A stretch of DNA of 15,344 nucleotides from contig JAUJLY010000023.1 of the NCBI GenBank assembly GCA_030447145.1, positions 1 through 15,344 on the forward strand, read 5' to 3'. Numbering within the stretch: position 1 is the stretch's first letter; each line of letters begins with the position of its first letter. Both the position numbers and the translations under genes were made by a program. Below, piece after piece: positions 7,592 to 14,125 of the stretch. The notes beneath the pieces are model-generated. The model did no database searches. It was not told the DNA's origin and worked only from the letters and a program-made list of their open reading frames with translations. The DNA comes from Thermomicrobiales bacterium (lineage in GTDB: Bacteria > Chloroflexota > Chloroflexia > Thermomicrobiales > UBA6265).

Positions 7592-7671
7592 AGTTTCCTT
7601 CATCACCGACTGCATTCTGAAGGCGCGATGTGCAAAGTCACAGCACCTGCCTCAGGCGTCAGTGTACCGCC

Positions 7672-7707
7672 AACGAGCCCTGGTTCCTGCAGGAACCAGA
7701 GCTCGTT
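7672..7707. terminator. 36-base palindrome between topA and hslV, possible topA terminator
   Basis: AACGAGC-C-CTGGTTCCTG followed directly by CAGGAACCAG-A-GCTCGTT. All positions pair except one C/A mismatch, giving 17 pairs in an uninterrupted palindrome centred on CTGCAG. It starts 35 bases after the topA stop on the minus strand and 80 bases before hslV. No T-run follows on either strand. It could terminate topA, stabilise a 3' end, or bind a dimeric protein as DNA. It does not match the CIRCE element TTAGCACTC-N9-GAGTGCTAA. Pairing seen; role inferred. Confidence 0.5.
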
Positions 7708-7742
7708 ACGGCCGTCTGTCTACTGATCTGTGGCCAGTGACA

Positions 7743-9986
7743 TCAATCGCCCGCTTTTGCAAGCGGCGCACCCTGGTACGTGCAACTGGAACATTTCAGC
7801 CGATTGCCACGGCCCACTTCGACCATATATGACCCGCACTCCGGGCACGCCTCATTGACCGGCTTGTTCCAGGAGACAAAGTCGCATTCCGGAAAGCGCT
7901 CGCAACCGTAAAATTTCCGACCCTTCTTCGAGCGCCGCTCCACAACTTCACCCTCCCGGCACGTGGGGCACGAGAGGCCAATGCGCGTTAAGAGCGGCTT
8001 GGAGTTTCGGCATTCCGGAAAGGCGCTACAGGCAAGGAACTTCCCAAACCGGCCGAGCTTGATGACCATCGGACTGCCACACGTCTCGCAGACCTCGTCT
8101 GTCGGCTCGTCCCTGATCTTCACGCGTTCCATCGTCTTCTCGGCGTTCTGCAACGTCCGGGTGAAGGGCTGATAGAACTCGTGAAGCGTGGGAATCCACT
8201 CCCGTTCGCCGGAGGCGATGTCGTCCAGTTCGCCTTCAAGCTGTGACGTAAAGCCGATGTTGAACAGGTCCGGGAAATGCTCCACCAGCAGATCGTTCAC
8301 CACCAGGCCCAGCTCGGTAGGCACCAGCTTTTTCTCTTCAACCGTCACATAGTTTCGCGCCTGGAGTGTCCCTATCGTCGGAACGTAGGTACTTGGACGG
8401 CCGATCCCCTGCTCCTCAAGCGCCTTCACGAGGGTCGCTTCCGTGAAGCGCGGCGGTGGTTGCGTAAAGTGCTGTTCAGGCAGGAGCCGTTGCAGGTTCA
8501 GGGGCTCGCCCTCGGACACATCTGGCACCGCTCCCCGGTCGAGTTCGTCCGTGTCTCCCTCGTCTCGTCCCTGTTGATAGACAGCCATCCATCCGGGAAA
8601 TGTCACGATCGAACCGGTGGCCCGAAAGACGTAAGGCTTCTTGCCGGCCCTAATCTCACCCTCTGCTCCTGCAACGACATCGACGCGCGTGTTATCGAGC
8701 TTTGCAGGTGCCATCTGGCTGGCCATAAATCGTTGCCAGACGAGGTTGTAAAGCTTGAACTGCGGCGCGCTCAGGCGGGACTTGATTGCCATCGGCGCAC
8801 GACCTGGATCAGTCGGGCGGATCGCCTCGTGCGCCTCCTGTGCCCCCTTTTGCTTCTTCCGGTAGAAGGGAAGTTTCTCCGGGACGAATTCGCCACCAAA
8901 CATCTCGGCAATGAGACCACGGGCTTGGTGCTGAACGCCTGTCGAAATATTCACGGAGTCGGTACGCATGTAGGTGATCAAACCCTGCGTACCTTCCGCA
9001 CCAAGGTCGACCCCCTCATAGAGCTCCTGCGCAATCTGCATTGTGCGACGCACGGAGAACCCGAGTTTGCGTGATGCTTCTTGCTGTAGCGTGCTGGTGG
9101 TGAAAGGTGCCTGGGCATTCCGCTTCGTCTCACGGCGAACCACCGAGGAGACTTGCCACGACGCTCCTTCAAGCGCCTTCACAATTCCATGCGCCTGTTC
9201 GCCAGTGGTGAGCTCGGCCTTCTTCCCATCGACCTGGTGGATCGAGGCTCGGAAGTGGTCCTTTTTAGTTGGCTGCTTGCCTGTAATCTTTGCCAGATCC
9301 GCGTCCAACGACCAGTACTCGATCGGCTGGAACTGCTCGATCTCTCGTTCACGATCAACCACGATCCGCAAGGCGGCGGATTGGACCCGTCCGGCCGAGA
9401 GGCCACGCTTGACCTTCTTCCATAGCAGCGGGCTGATTCCGTATCCCACCAGGCGGTCAAGGATTCTCCGGGCCTGTTGGGCATCCACAAGATCCATGTC
9501 GATCTCACGCGGATTCTCGATCGCCGCCATGACCGCCTGAGGCGTAATCTCGTGAAAGACAACACGGTGTACGGTCTTGTTCTCTGCCTCCGTAGCCGCC
9601 ACGAGGTGCCAGGCAATGGCTTCGCCCTCGCGGTCAGGGTCGGTCGCAAGGTAGATCTCCCTGGCGCCCTGAACGCTTTCCTTCAGTTCCTTAACGACCT
9701 TCGACTTGTCGCGTGGGATGAGGTACTTCGGCTCAAAATCCGCGTCGACATCCACCCCGAGCGTGCTCTTGGGCAGGTCACGGATGTGGCCCATCGATGC
9801 CTTCACCGAGAAGCCCCGGCCCAGATATCGGCCGATCGTCTTCGCCTTCGCGGGTGATTCGACAATCACCAACTTCCCACGACCAGCGGATGGCGCTTTC
9901 TTGCTGGCGGCAGGCTTGCGAGTGGTCGACTTCTTGCTCGCGGTTGCCGTTTTGGCGGATTTTTCATCCGCATTCACTGTTGCCAT
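7743..9986 (-). CDS. topA: DNA topoisomerase I (type IA)
   Basis: 747 residues. It relaxes negative supercoils by cutting one DNA strand through a tyrosine. The TOPRIM domain begins KLVIVESPAKAKTIGRYLG with Glu43, and the acidic triad ATDPDREGE gives Asp116, Asp118 and Glu120. The active-site tyrosine is Tyr339 in GLITYMRTDS. LSAGRVQSAALR (196-207) and EEQGIGRPSTYVPTI (524-538) are further family motifs. The C-terminus carries three zinc-ribbon repeats, each with four cysteines: Cys633-659 (CETCGSPMV ... CSAFPEC), Cys673-701 (CPTCREGE ... CERFPEC) and Cys714-735 (CPECGSY ... CSSC). An unusual Lys/Ala/Ser-rich tail of about 35 residues precedes the TOPRIM domain. ATG 9986 has only a weak, distant AGGA. 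The gene follows dprA on the same strand with a 216-base gap holding candidate promoters. Confidence 0.97.
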   Translation of the reverse strand: MATVNADEKSAKTATASKKSTTRKPAASKKAPSAGRGKLVIVESPAKAKTIGRYLGRGFSVKASMGHIRDLPKSTLGVDVDADFEPKYLIPRDKSKVVKELKESVQGAREIYLATDPDREGEAIAWHLVAATEAENKTVHRVVFHEITPQAVMAAIENPREIDMDLVDAQQARRILDRLVGYGISPLLWKKVKRGLSAGRVQSAALRIVVDREREIEQFQPIEYWSLDADLAKITGKQPTKKDHFRASIHQVDGKKAELTTGEQAHGIVKALEGASWQVSSVVRRETKRNAQAPFTTSTLQQEASRKLGFSVRRTMQIAQELYEGVDLGAEGTQGLITYMRTDSVNISTGVQHQARGLIAEMFGGEFVPEKLPFYRKKQKGAQEAHEAIRPTDPGRAPMAIKSRLSAPQFKLYNLVWQRFMASQMAPAKLDNTRVDVVAGAEGEIRAGKKPYVFRATGSIVTFPGWMAVYQQGRDEGDTDELDRGAVPDVSEGEPLNLQRLLPEQHFTQPPPRFTEATLVKALEEQGIGRPSTYVPTIGTLQARNYVTVEEKKLVPTELGLVVNDLLVEHFPDLFNIGFTSQLEGELDDIASGEREWIPTLHEFYQPFTRTLQNAEKTMERVKIRDEPTDEVCETCGSPMVIKLGRFGKFLACSAFPECRNSKPLLTRIGLSCPTCREGEVVERRSKKGRKFYGCERFPECDFVSWNKPVNEACPECGSYMVEVGRGNRLKCSSCTYQGAPLAKAGD

Positions 9987-10101
9987 GTACTGTATATTCC
10001 TGGATATTCGCCCGTAGGCGACATGAAATCCCCGGTGCTCGCACCGCTCCTGGCGGTTATCACCGTCCGATCTTCGTCGTCGGATTGCAGGGGGTATTTC
10101 C

Positions 10102-10129
10102 TCATTAACAATGGTAAGTGATTCGTCAA
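10102..10129 (-). promoter_or_regulatory. Second, weaker promoter candidate for topA
   Basis: On the minus strand, TTGACG (10129-10124), a 16-base spacer and TAATGA (10107-10102). The match to a housekeeping sigma promoter is modest. It lies about 115 bases before the topA start. Confidence 0.2.
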
Positions 10130-10163
10130 CCCCACCATAAGGCGCGACACGTGGTCCCTTTCA

Positions 10164-10193
10164 ACAGTAGGAACCGGATGTGTTGGCTGTCAA
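10164..10193 (-). promoter_or_regulatory. Candidate promoter for topA
   Basis: On the minus strand, a perfect -35 box TTGACA (10193-10188) is followed after 18 bases by TACTGT (10169-10164), a three-of-six match to TATAAT. It lies just after the dprA stop and about 180 bases before the topA start. Position and the exact -35 support it; the -10 is weak. Small overlapping hairpins (CGGTG-CTCG-CACCG at 10033-10046, ACCGC-TCCTG-GCGGT at 10043-10057) lie in the leader. Confidence 0.35.
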
Positions 10194-10202
10194 GTGATCC
10201 GG

Positions 10203-11345
10203 CTAGATCCTAGCGTAGTGCTGTGCGCCCGCATTCCTGACCATGCCCTGGAGCTCCAGCATCATGAGCCGTCCCGAGATCTCGGAGACCGTTGTGTCAC
10301 ACAGCAATGCCAGGTCATCGATATGCTGCGGCTCAGAGGTGATTACCGCCAGCAGCCGGCGATCAGCATCACTCATCGGCAGCGCCTGCTGCGCAGCTGC
10401 GACTTCGCGCTTCTGCATGATCTGGAGGTCGTCGAGAATATCCTCGGCGCTTCTCACCAAGCGCGCCCCATCACGAATGAGGCGGTTGCAGCCACTACTG
10501 TTTGCCGCATTGGCCGGACCAGGAACAGCAAAGACGTCCCGTCCATGGTCGGCAGCGAAATCCACGGTGATCAATGCTCCGCTGCGGTCGGGCGCCTCAA
10601 CGACGACCACACCGAGGGACAGACCCGAGATGATCCTGTTGCGGAGTGGAAAGTTTACGCCGTCCGGAGGTGTATCGGGCAGGTAATCGGAGACTATCGC
10701 TCCCTGTTCAGCAATGCGCTGGGCCAGGTTGCGGTGTTCTGGCGGGTAGATGCGATCCACGCCACTTCCGAGCACGGCAATCGTGCGCCCGCCGGCGTCC
10801 AGGGCTGCCTGGTGCGCTACCCTGTCGACACCTCGGGCAAGTCCGGAAACCACCGTTACCCCGGCACGTGCCAGACCAGCGGAAATTCGCGCCGTCATTT
10901 CCCGTCCGTAAGCAATGATACGCCGGGTGCCGACAATGGCCACAGCGACACGGTCCGTCTCAAGCAACTCTCCACGGTAGTAGAGCACATGCGGCGGAGC
11001 GGCAATCTGATTCAGCAGCGCGGGGTAACTCTCGTCGCCCGAGGTTGCCACACGCACCCCTGACCGTTCGAGGGAGGCCATCAACTGCGGTAAGTCAAGC
11101 TCGTTCCGGGTTTTGACCAGCTCGTTGACGGGTCGCTCCTCAAGACAGCGCCTCAGATCCTCCGGCCGACCATGCCAAGCGTGATTCAAGCTACCAAAGG
11201 TTTCGAGAAGGCGCCGCAACCTGGCGGGCCCAATATACGGCACGCGATGAAACGCCACCCAGAACGCTCGCTCGGGCAGTTCCGCGCTTGTCTGGCTATC
11301 ACGCCCTGTGGAGTTCGTAGTCGGGATGACCTTGTCGATTGCCAT
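10203..11345 (-). CDS. dprA: DprA/Smf, DNA-processing protein A
   Basis: 380 residues. In naturally transformable bacteria DprA protects incoming single-stranded DNA and loads RecA; it is also widely kept in species not known to take up DNA. The N-terminal part (about 28-70, VPYIGPARLRRLLETFGS) resembles its helix-hairpin-helix region. The Rossmann-like DprA domain shows VAIVGTRR (135-142), VVSGLARGVDRVAHQAAL (165-182), AVLGSGVDRIYPPEH, FPLRNRIISGLS (232-243), VVVEAPDRSGALIT and VFAVPGP (271-277). The last 60 residues (from about 320) form a winged-helix-like domain (HIDDLALLCDTTVSEISGRLMMLE in sense), found in many full-length homologues. ATG 11345 has only a weak GGGA upstream. The gene is first in the minus-strand block and divergent from the aldolase gene. 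No other competence gene is visible. Confidence 0.95.
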   Translation of the reverse strand: MAIDKVIPTTNSTGRDSQTSAELPERAFWVAFHRVPYIGPARLRRLLETFGSLNHAWHGRPEDLRRCLEERPVNELVKTRNELDLPQLMASLERSGVRVATSGDESYPALLNQIAAPPHVLYYRGELLETDRVAVAIVGTRRIIAYGREMTARISAGLARAGVTVVSGLARGVDRVAHQAALDAGGRTIAVLGSGVDRIYPPEHRNLAQRIAEQGAIVSDYLPDTPPDGVNFPLRNRIISGLSLGVVVVEAPDRSGALITVDFAADHGRDVFAVPGPANAANSSGCNRLIRDGARLVRSAEDILDDLQIMQKREVAAAQQALPMSDADRRLLAVITSEPQHIDDLALLCDTTVSEISGRLMMLELQGMVRNAGAQHYARI

Positions 11346-11373
11346 TTGCGTCCCAGCGATCCTTCTATAGAAT
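11346..11373 (+). promoter_or_regulatory. Candidate promoter for the aldolase gene in the divergent dprA/aldolase gap
   Basis: TTGCGT (11346-11351), a 16-base spacer and TAGAAT (11368-11373, five of six to TATAAT), about 70 bases before the aldolase ATG. The palindromic core TTCTATAGAA (11363-11372) could also supply a -10 to dprA on the other strand. The whole divergent gap is only 99 bases. Weak to moderate evidence. Confidence 0.3.
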
Positions 11374-11444
11374 GACGCGAATTGCGGAACGGTGGAAATT
11401 CACGGTCGCTTGCCGGCGACCTCTTGAGGGAGTGAGCGAAGAAA

Positions 11445-12215
11445 ATGAACCGACCAAACCGGGTTAAGGAAAAACTGTCAGCTGGCGAGCGTGTATTCGG
11501 GTGCTTTATACCACTTGCCTCACCTGAGGTGGTCGAAGTCTGCGCCCTGACCGGATTCGATTTCGCATTGATCGATGCTGAACACGGGCCCATCTCACCG
11601 GAGACGGCGTACCCGATGGTCCTGGCCGCTGAGTCGCGCGGAATCGAAGCATTCGCGCGCGTCGGCCAGGCTGACAAACAAATGGTGCTTAAATATCTCG
11701 ACATCGGTGTCTCCGGCATTATGGCGCCGCAAGTCAATACCCTCGATCAGGCGGCTGCCGCTATAGCCGGCACCAAGTATTTTCCAACGGGCAATAGGGG
11801 CCTCGCCGGTGGCCGAATGTTCAACTTCGGGCTCACGGCGCCCCTGTCGGCCCTGGTGGAGCCGCTCAATGACCGTGTCCTCACCATGATCCAGTTCGAG
11901 CACGTTGACGCGTTGAAGGACCTCGATGCAATCCTTGCCCTGGAGCATCTCGATGTCCTGTTCGTGGGACCGAATGATCTCGCGCAATCGCTTGGCTATC
12001 CGGGCCAGCCCGGTCACCCGGAGGTCACCCGGGTTGCCGATGAGGTCGTCGCTCGCGCCAAGGGTGCCGGCGTAAAAACAGGAACAGTTGCGTTCACAGT
12101 CGACCAGGTTCACAACGTCTTCGGGAGGGGTTTTGACATGGCAGTCGCGAATGCTGTTGGGCTCCTCGCGGGGGGCGCGAAAGCATACATCGAGGGTGGC
12201 CGTCAGGCACCGTAA
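11445..12215 (+). CDS. HpcH/HpaI-type class II aldolase (metal-dependent, pyruvate aldolase family)
   Basis: 256 residues, the normal length for this TIM-barrel family. Members cleave 2-keto-3-deoxy acids such as 4-hydroxy-2-oxoheptanedioate or 2-dehydro-3-deoxyglucarate to pyruvate and an aldehyde. The conserved residues are all present: His47 in IDAEHGP, Arg72 in FARVG, the metal ligands Glu152 (IQFEHVDA) and Asp178 (VGPNDLAQSLG), and the glycine-rich YFPTGNRGLAGGR loop. The natural substrate cannot be read from the sequence, and the citrate lyase beta-like branch is less likely given EHGP and GPNDLA. ATG 11445 has GGGAG 12 bases upstream, a rather long spacing. The gene stands alone, divergent from dprA and convergent with the small membrane-protein gene, so context gives no pathway. 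It ends in a strong shared hairpin. Confidence 0.88.
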   Translation: MNRPNRVKEKLSAGERVFGCFIPLASPEVVEVCALTGFDFALIDAEHGPISPETAYPMVLAAESRGIEAFARVGQADKQMVLKYLDIGVSGIMAPQVNTLDQAAAAIAGTKYFPTGNRGLAGGRMFNFGLTAPLSALVEPLNDRVLTMIQFEHVDALKDLDAILALEHLDVLFVGPNDLAQSLGYPGQPGHPEVTRVADEVVARAKGAGVKTGTVAFTVDQVHNVFGRGFDMAVANAVGLLAGGAKAYIEGGRQAP

Positions 12216-12221
12216 TCCGTG

Positions 12222-12271
12222 CCACACAGAGAAGCGACGCCTCGGAACCGAGGTGCCGCTTCTCTGTGTGG
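12222..12271. terminator. 24-bp hairpin between convergent genes, probable bidirectional terminator
   Basis: The first 15 bases, CCACACAGAGAAGCG (12222-12236), pair perfectly with 12257-12271. The stem continues inward through one A/C mismatch and a G-T wobble to CCTCGG-AA-CCGAGG, giving 23 of 24 possible pairs and a two-base nominal loop. It begins 6 bases after the aldolase stop and ends 37 bases from the stop of the opposing small gene. There is no U-tract on either side. The position between convergent genes supports termination in both directions. Confidence 0.75.
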
Positions 12272-12308
12272 AAGCCCGCGTGGAACACCGACCAATTCGA
12301 TCCTTGGA

Positions 12309-12554
12309 TCAGGAAACCTTGCGTAGTGCGAAGAGGATGATCACCGCTCCGATCACCGCTACGATAATGGAGCCAATGATGCCCCCACCTACGCCGAGAT
12401 CAAGCAGGCTATTGAAGATCCAACCGCCGAGTATGGCTCCGACGATACCGACAATGATCGTTCCGATCAGGCCCCCCGGGGTTCGTCCGGGGACGAGATA
12501 GCCAGCGATCGCACCAGCGATGAGTCCAATAACGAGGTAATAAATAATTTCCAT
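12309..12554 (-). CDS. GlsB/YeaQ/YmgE-family small membrane protein
   Basis: 81 residues from ATG 12554, with AGGAG and GAGGG ribosome binding motifs 10 and 6 bases upstream. Three hydrophobic helices (about 2-20, 28-50, 57-76) are rich in Gly, Ile and Val. The start MEIIYYLVIGLIAGAIAGYL and the following PGRTPGGLIGTIIVGIVGAILGGWIF match the GlsB/YeaQ/YmgE (transglycosylase-associated) family, whose members are small, often stress-linked inner-membrane proteins of unknown biochemical role. A longer frame to 12623 was rejected because the preceding residues are hydrophilic and the good ribosome binding site is at 12554. A small hairpin, GGGTCC-CCCCT-GGACCC (12605-12621), lies in its leader. 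Convergent with the aldolase gene. Confidence 0.85.
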   Translation of the reverse strand: MEIIYYLVIGLIAGAIAGYLVPGRTPGGLIGTIIVGIVGAILGGWIFNSLLDLGVGGGIIGSIIVAVIGAVIILFALRKVS

Positions 12555-12735
12555 GCTATTCCCTCTCCTGCCTTCGACGGCGAAGCGTTTGCCTTCTTGA
12601 TGAAGGGTCCCCCCTGGACCCACTCGTCATGTCGTTATTCCGCGCAAACTATGTGCCATGCTGAGCGAAATCTGGTGAAAGGGCAGGGCCAGCGAGAGGC
12701 CGAAGGAAAATTGTCGGCGATTGCCTCCAATTCAA

Positions 12736-12764
12736 TTGTCTGCACAAGGGCGCTGTGTTATCGT
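12736..12764 (+). promoter_or_regulatory. Candidate promoter for the Opp/Dpp ATPase pair
   Basis: TTGTCT (12736-12741, four of six), an exact 17-base spacer, then TATCGT (12759-12764, four of six) preceded by TGT, an extended -10. It lies about 190 bases before ATG 12953. Consensus match only. Confidence 0.4.
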
Positions 12765-12942
12765 GGACATGTAGTATCTAGCGAGCAGAGGAACAATCGG
12801 GTGCAACGAAGCGCCCGGCCAGTGGCGGCAATCATTGCGATAGTTGCCGTTGTTCGTGTATGAAATACGTTGTACGGCGGATGTGTCGTGAGGCTGTCAC
12901 GAGTCGCGCTGTACGCACAGTAGGTTCCGTTTTAGGGGCGAG

Positions 12943-12947
12943 AGGAG
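12943..12947 (+). promoter_or_regulatory. Ribosome binding site deciding the OppD-type start
   Basis: AGGAG 5 bases before ATG 12953. The upstream in-frame ATG at 12860 has no such site, and the 31 residues it would add are Arg-rich and unlike ABC ATPases. Confidence 0.6.
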
Positions 12948-12952
12948 CAAGG

Positions 12953-14107
12953 ATGGCGGCTGAGCCACAGACCACCACTTCTGCTGCAGCAAGACAGCGT
13001 TCTGGAGAGCCGCTCCTTGAGGTCAAGAACCTCAAGACCCAGTTCTTCACGCAGGATGGCGTCGTCCGGGCGGTCGACGACGTGTCCTTTTATATTATGC
13101 CCGGCGAGACGCTCGGCGTGGTAGGTGAATCCGGCTCCGGTAAGAGCATGACGGGCCTCTCCCTCATGCGCCTGATCCCGAGCCCGCCAGGTAAGATCGT
13201 GAATGGCGAGGTTATCTTCCATGGACGTGATGTCCTGACGATGTCGGAAGACGAGGTCCGGGGAATCCGTGGGAACGACATCGCGATGATCTTTCAGGAC
13301 CCGATGACCTCCCTCAACCCGGTGCTCACGATCAACCGCCAGATCAGTGAATCCCTCATTCTCCATATGGGAATGAACAAGGACCAGGCCAAGCGACGGG
13401 CGATCGAGCTCCTAGAGATGGTAGGGATTCCCAACGCGGATGAGCGCGTTGACCAGTATCCACACCAGTTCTCCGGTGGTATGCGCCAGCGCGTCATGAT
13501 CGCTATGGCGCTCTCGTGTAATCCGCAGCTGCTTATCGCTGACGAGCCAACAACAGCACTTGACGTGACCATCCAGGCCCAAATCCTGGATCTGATGACC
13601 ACACTCCAGAGCGATACGGGAACTGGCGTCCTGTTGATCACACACTCGATGGGTGTTGTGGCCGGTATGGCGGATCGCGTGCAGGTTATGTATGCCGGGC
13701 GCATCGTCGAGACCGCTACGACCGAGGAGATCTTCGCCAACCCGCGCCACCCCTACACGGTAGGTTTGATGACGTCGATTCCCCGCCTCGACGCGCAGAA
13801 GAAGGAAAAGCTCCAGCCGATCCGCGGTCTTCCGCCTGACCTCATCGACCTTCCCGACATGTGCCCGTTCGTTCCACGCTGCAACTATGCGCGTGAGCAG
13901 TGCGAGCAGAAGAATCCGCCACTGCTGGAAGTCAAGCCGGGCCATTACTCGGCCTGCTGGTTCTATGAAGAAGTCAGCCTGAACGACGATCAGGACCTGG
14001 TCGCCGCCAAGTACGGGCATCCGGTGCCATCCGACGCCACCAGTGACTTCGATCCTGATGCACCCGATCTCGGCGTATCGCCGGCCCAGTCTCAGCCGCA
14101 ACATTAG
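12953..14107 (+). CDS. Oligopeptide/dipeptide ABC transporter ATP-binding protein, OppD/DppD type
   Basis: 384 residues. Nucleotide-binding subunit that powers peptide (or nickel, or sugar-oligomer) uptake. Walker A GESGSGKS (58-65), Q-loop Gln115, signature FSGGMRQR (173-180), Walker B LLIADEPT (193-200, catalytic Glu198), D-loop TALD, and switch His231. The residue after the switch His is Ser where Asp is usual. The C-terminal Opp/Dpp extension carries four cysteines, Cys304, Cys310, Cys317 and Cys335 (CPFVPRC ... C ... AC), the spacing that binds an iron-sulfur cluster in some characterised homologues. A further tail of about 45 acidic residues follows. It is paired with the OppF-type ATPase 18 bases downstream. 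No permease or binding-protein gene lies immediately upstream, so the substrate is open. The ATG was chosen by its AGGAG site. Confidence 0.93.
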   Translation: MAAEPQTTTSAAARQRSGEPLLEVKNLKTQFFTQDGVVRAVDDVSFYIMPGETLGVVGESGSGKSMTGLSLMRLIPSPPGKIVNGEVIFHGRDVLTMSEDEVRGIRGNDIAMIFQDPMTSLNPVLTINRQISESLILHMGMNKDQAKRRAIELLEMVGIPNADERVDQYPHQFSGGMRQRVMIAMALSCNPQLLIADEPTTALDVTIQAQILDLMTTLQSDTGTGVLLITHSMGVVAGMADRVQVMYAGRIVETATTEEIFANPRHPYTVGLMTSIPRLDAQKKEKLQPIRGLPPDLIDLPDMCPFVPRCNYAREQCEQKNPPLLEVKPGHYSACWFYEEVSLNDDQDLVAAKYGHPVPSDATSDFDPDAPDLGVSPAQSQPQH

Positions 14108-14125
14108 CACCGGAGGAACCCCGAT

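Larger units (their letters stand above)
12555..12952. other. 398-base non-coding divergent region between the GlsB-type gene and the Opp ATPase pair
   Basis: This stretch separates two divergent genes. It contains the GlsB-type ribosome binding site and a 6-bp hairpin at 12605-12621 on one side, and a candidate promoter (12736-12764) and the oppD-type ribosome binding site (12943-12947) on the other. Open frames that cross it have no family-like sequence. About 190 bases separate the promoter candidate from the oppD-type ATG, so a long leader is possible; I see no recognisable riboswitch. Confidence 0.6.

Noticed and set aside
7672..7707. CIRCE-type heat-shock operator for hslVU
   Set aside because: The palindrome does not contain TTAGCACTC/GAGTGCTAA with a 9-base spacer.
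8277..9074. Plus-strand open frame of 265 codons
   Set aside because: It is antisense to topA; no domain-like content.
10194..11063. Plus-strand open frame of 289 codons
   Set aside because: It is antisense to dprA, whose motifs are clear. The opposite frame is a by-product of codon bias.
12597..12863. Possible small gene (88 codons, plus strand) before the ABC ATPase pair
   Set aside because: No ribosome binding site, no recognisable family, and it spans the candidate promoter.
13412..14110. Minus-strand open frame of 232 codons
   Set aside because: It is antisense to the OppD-type ATPase with complete Walker and signature motifs.
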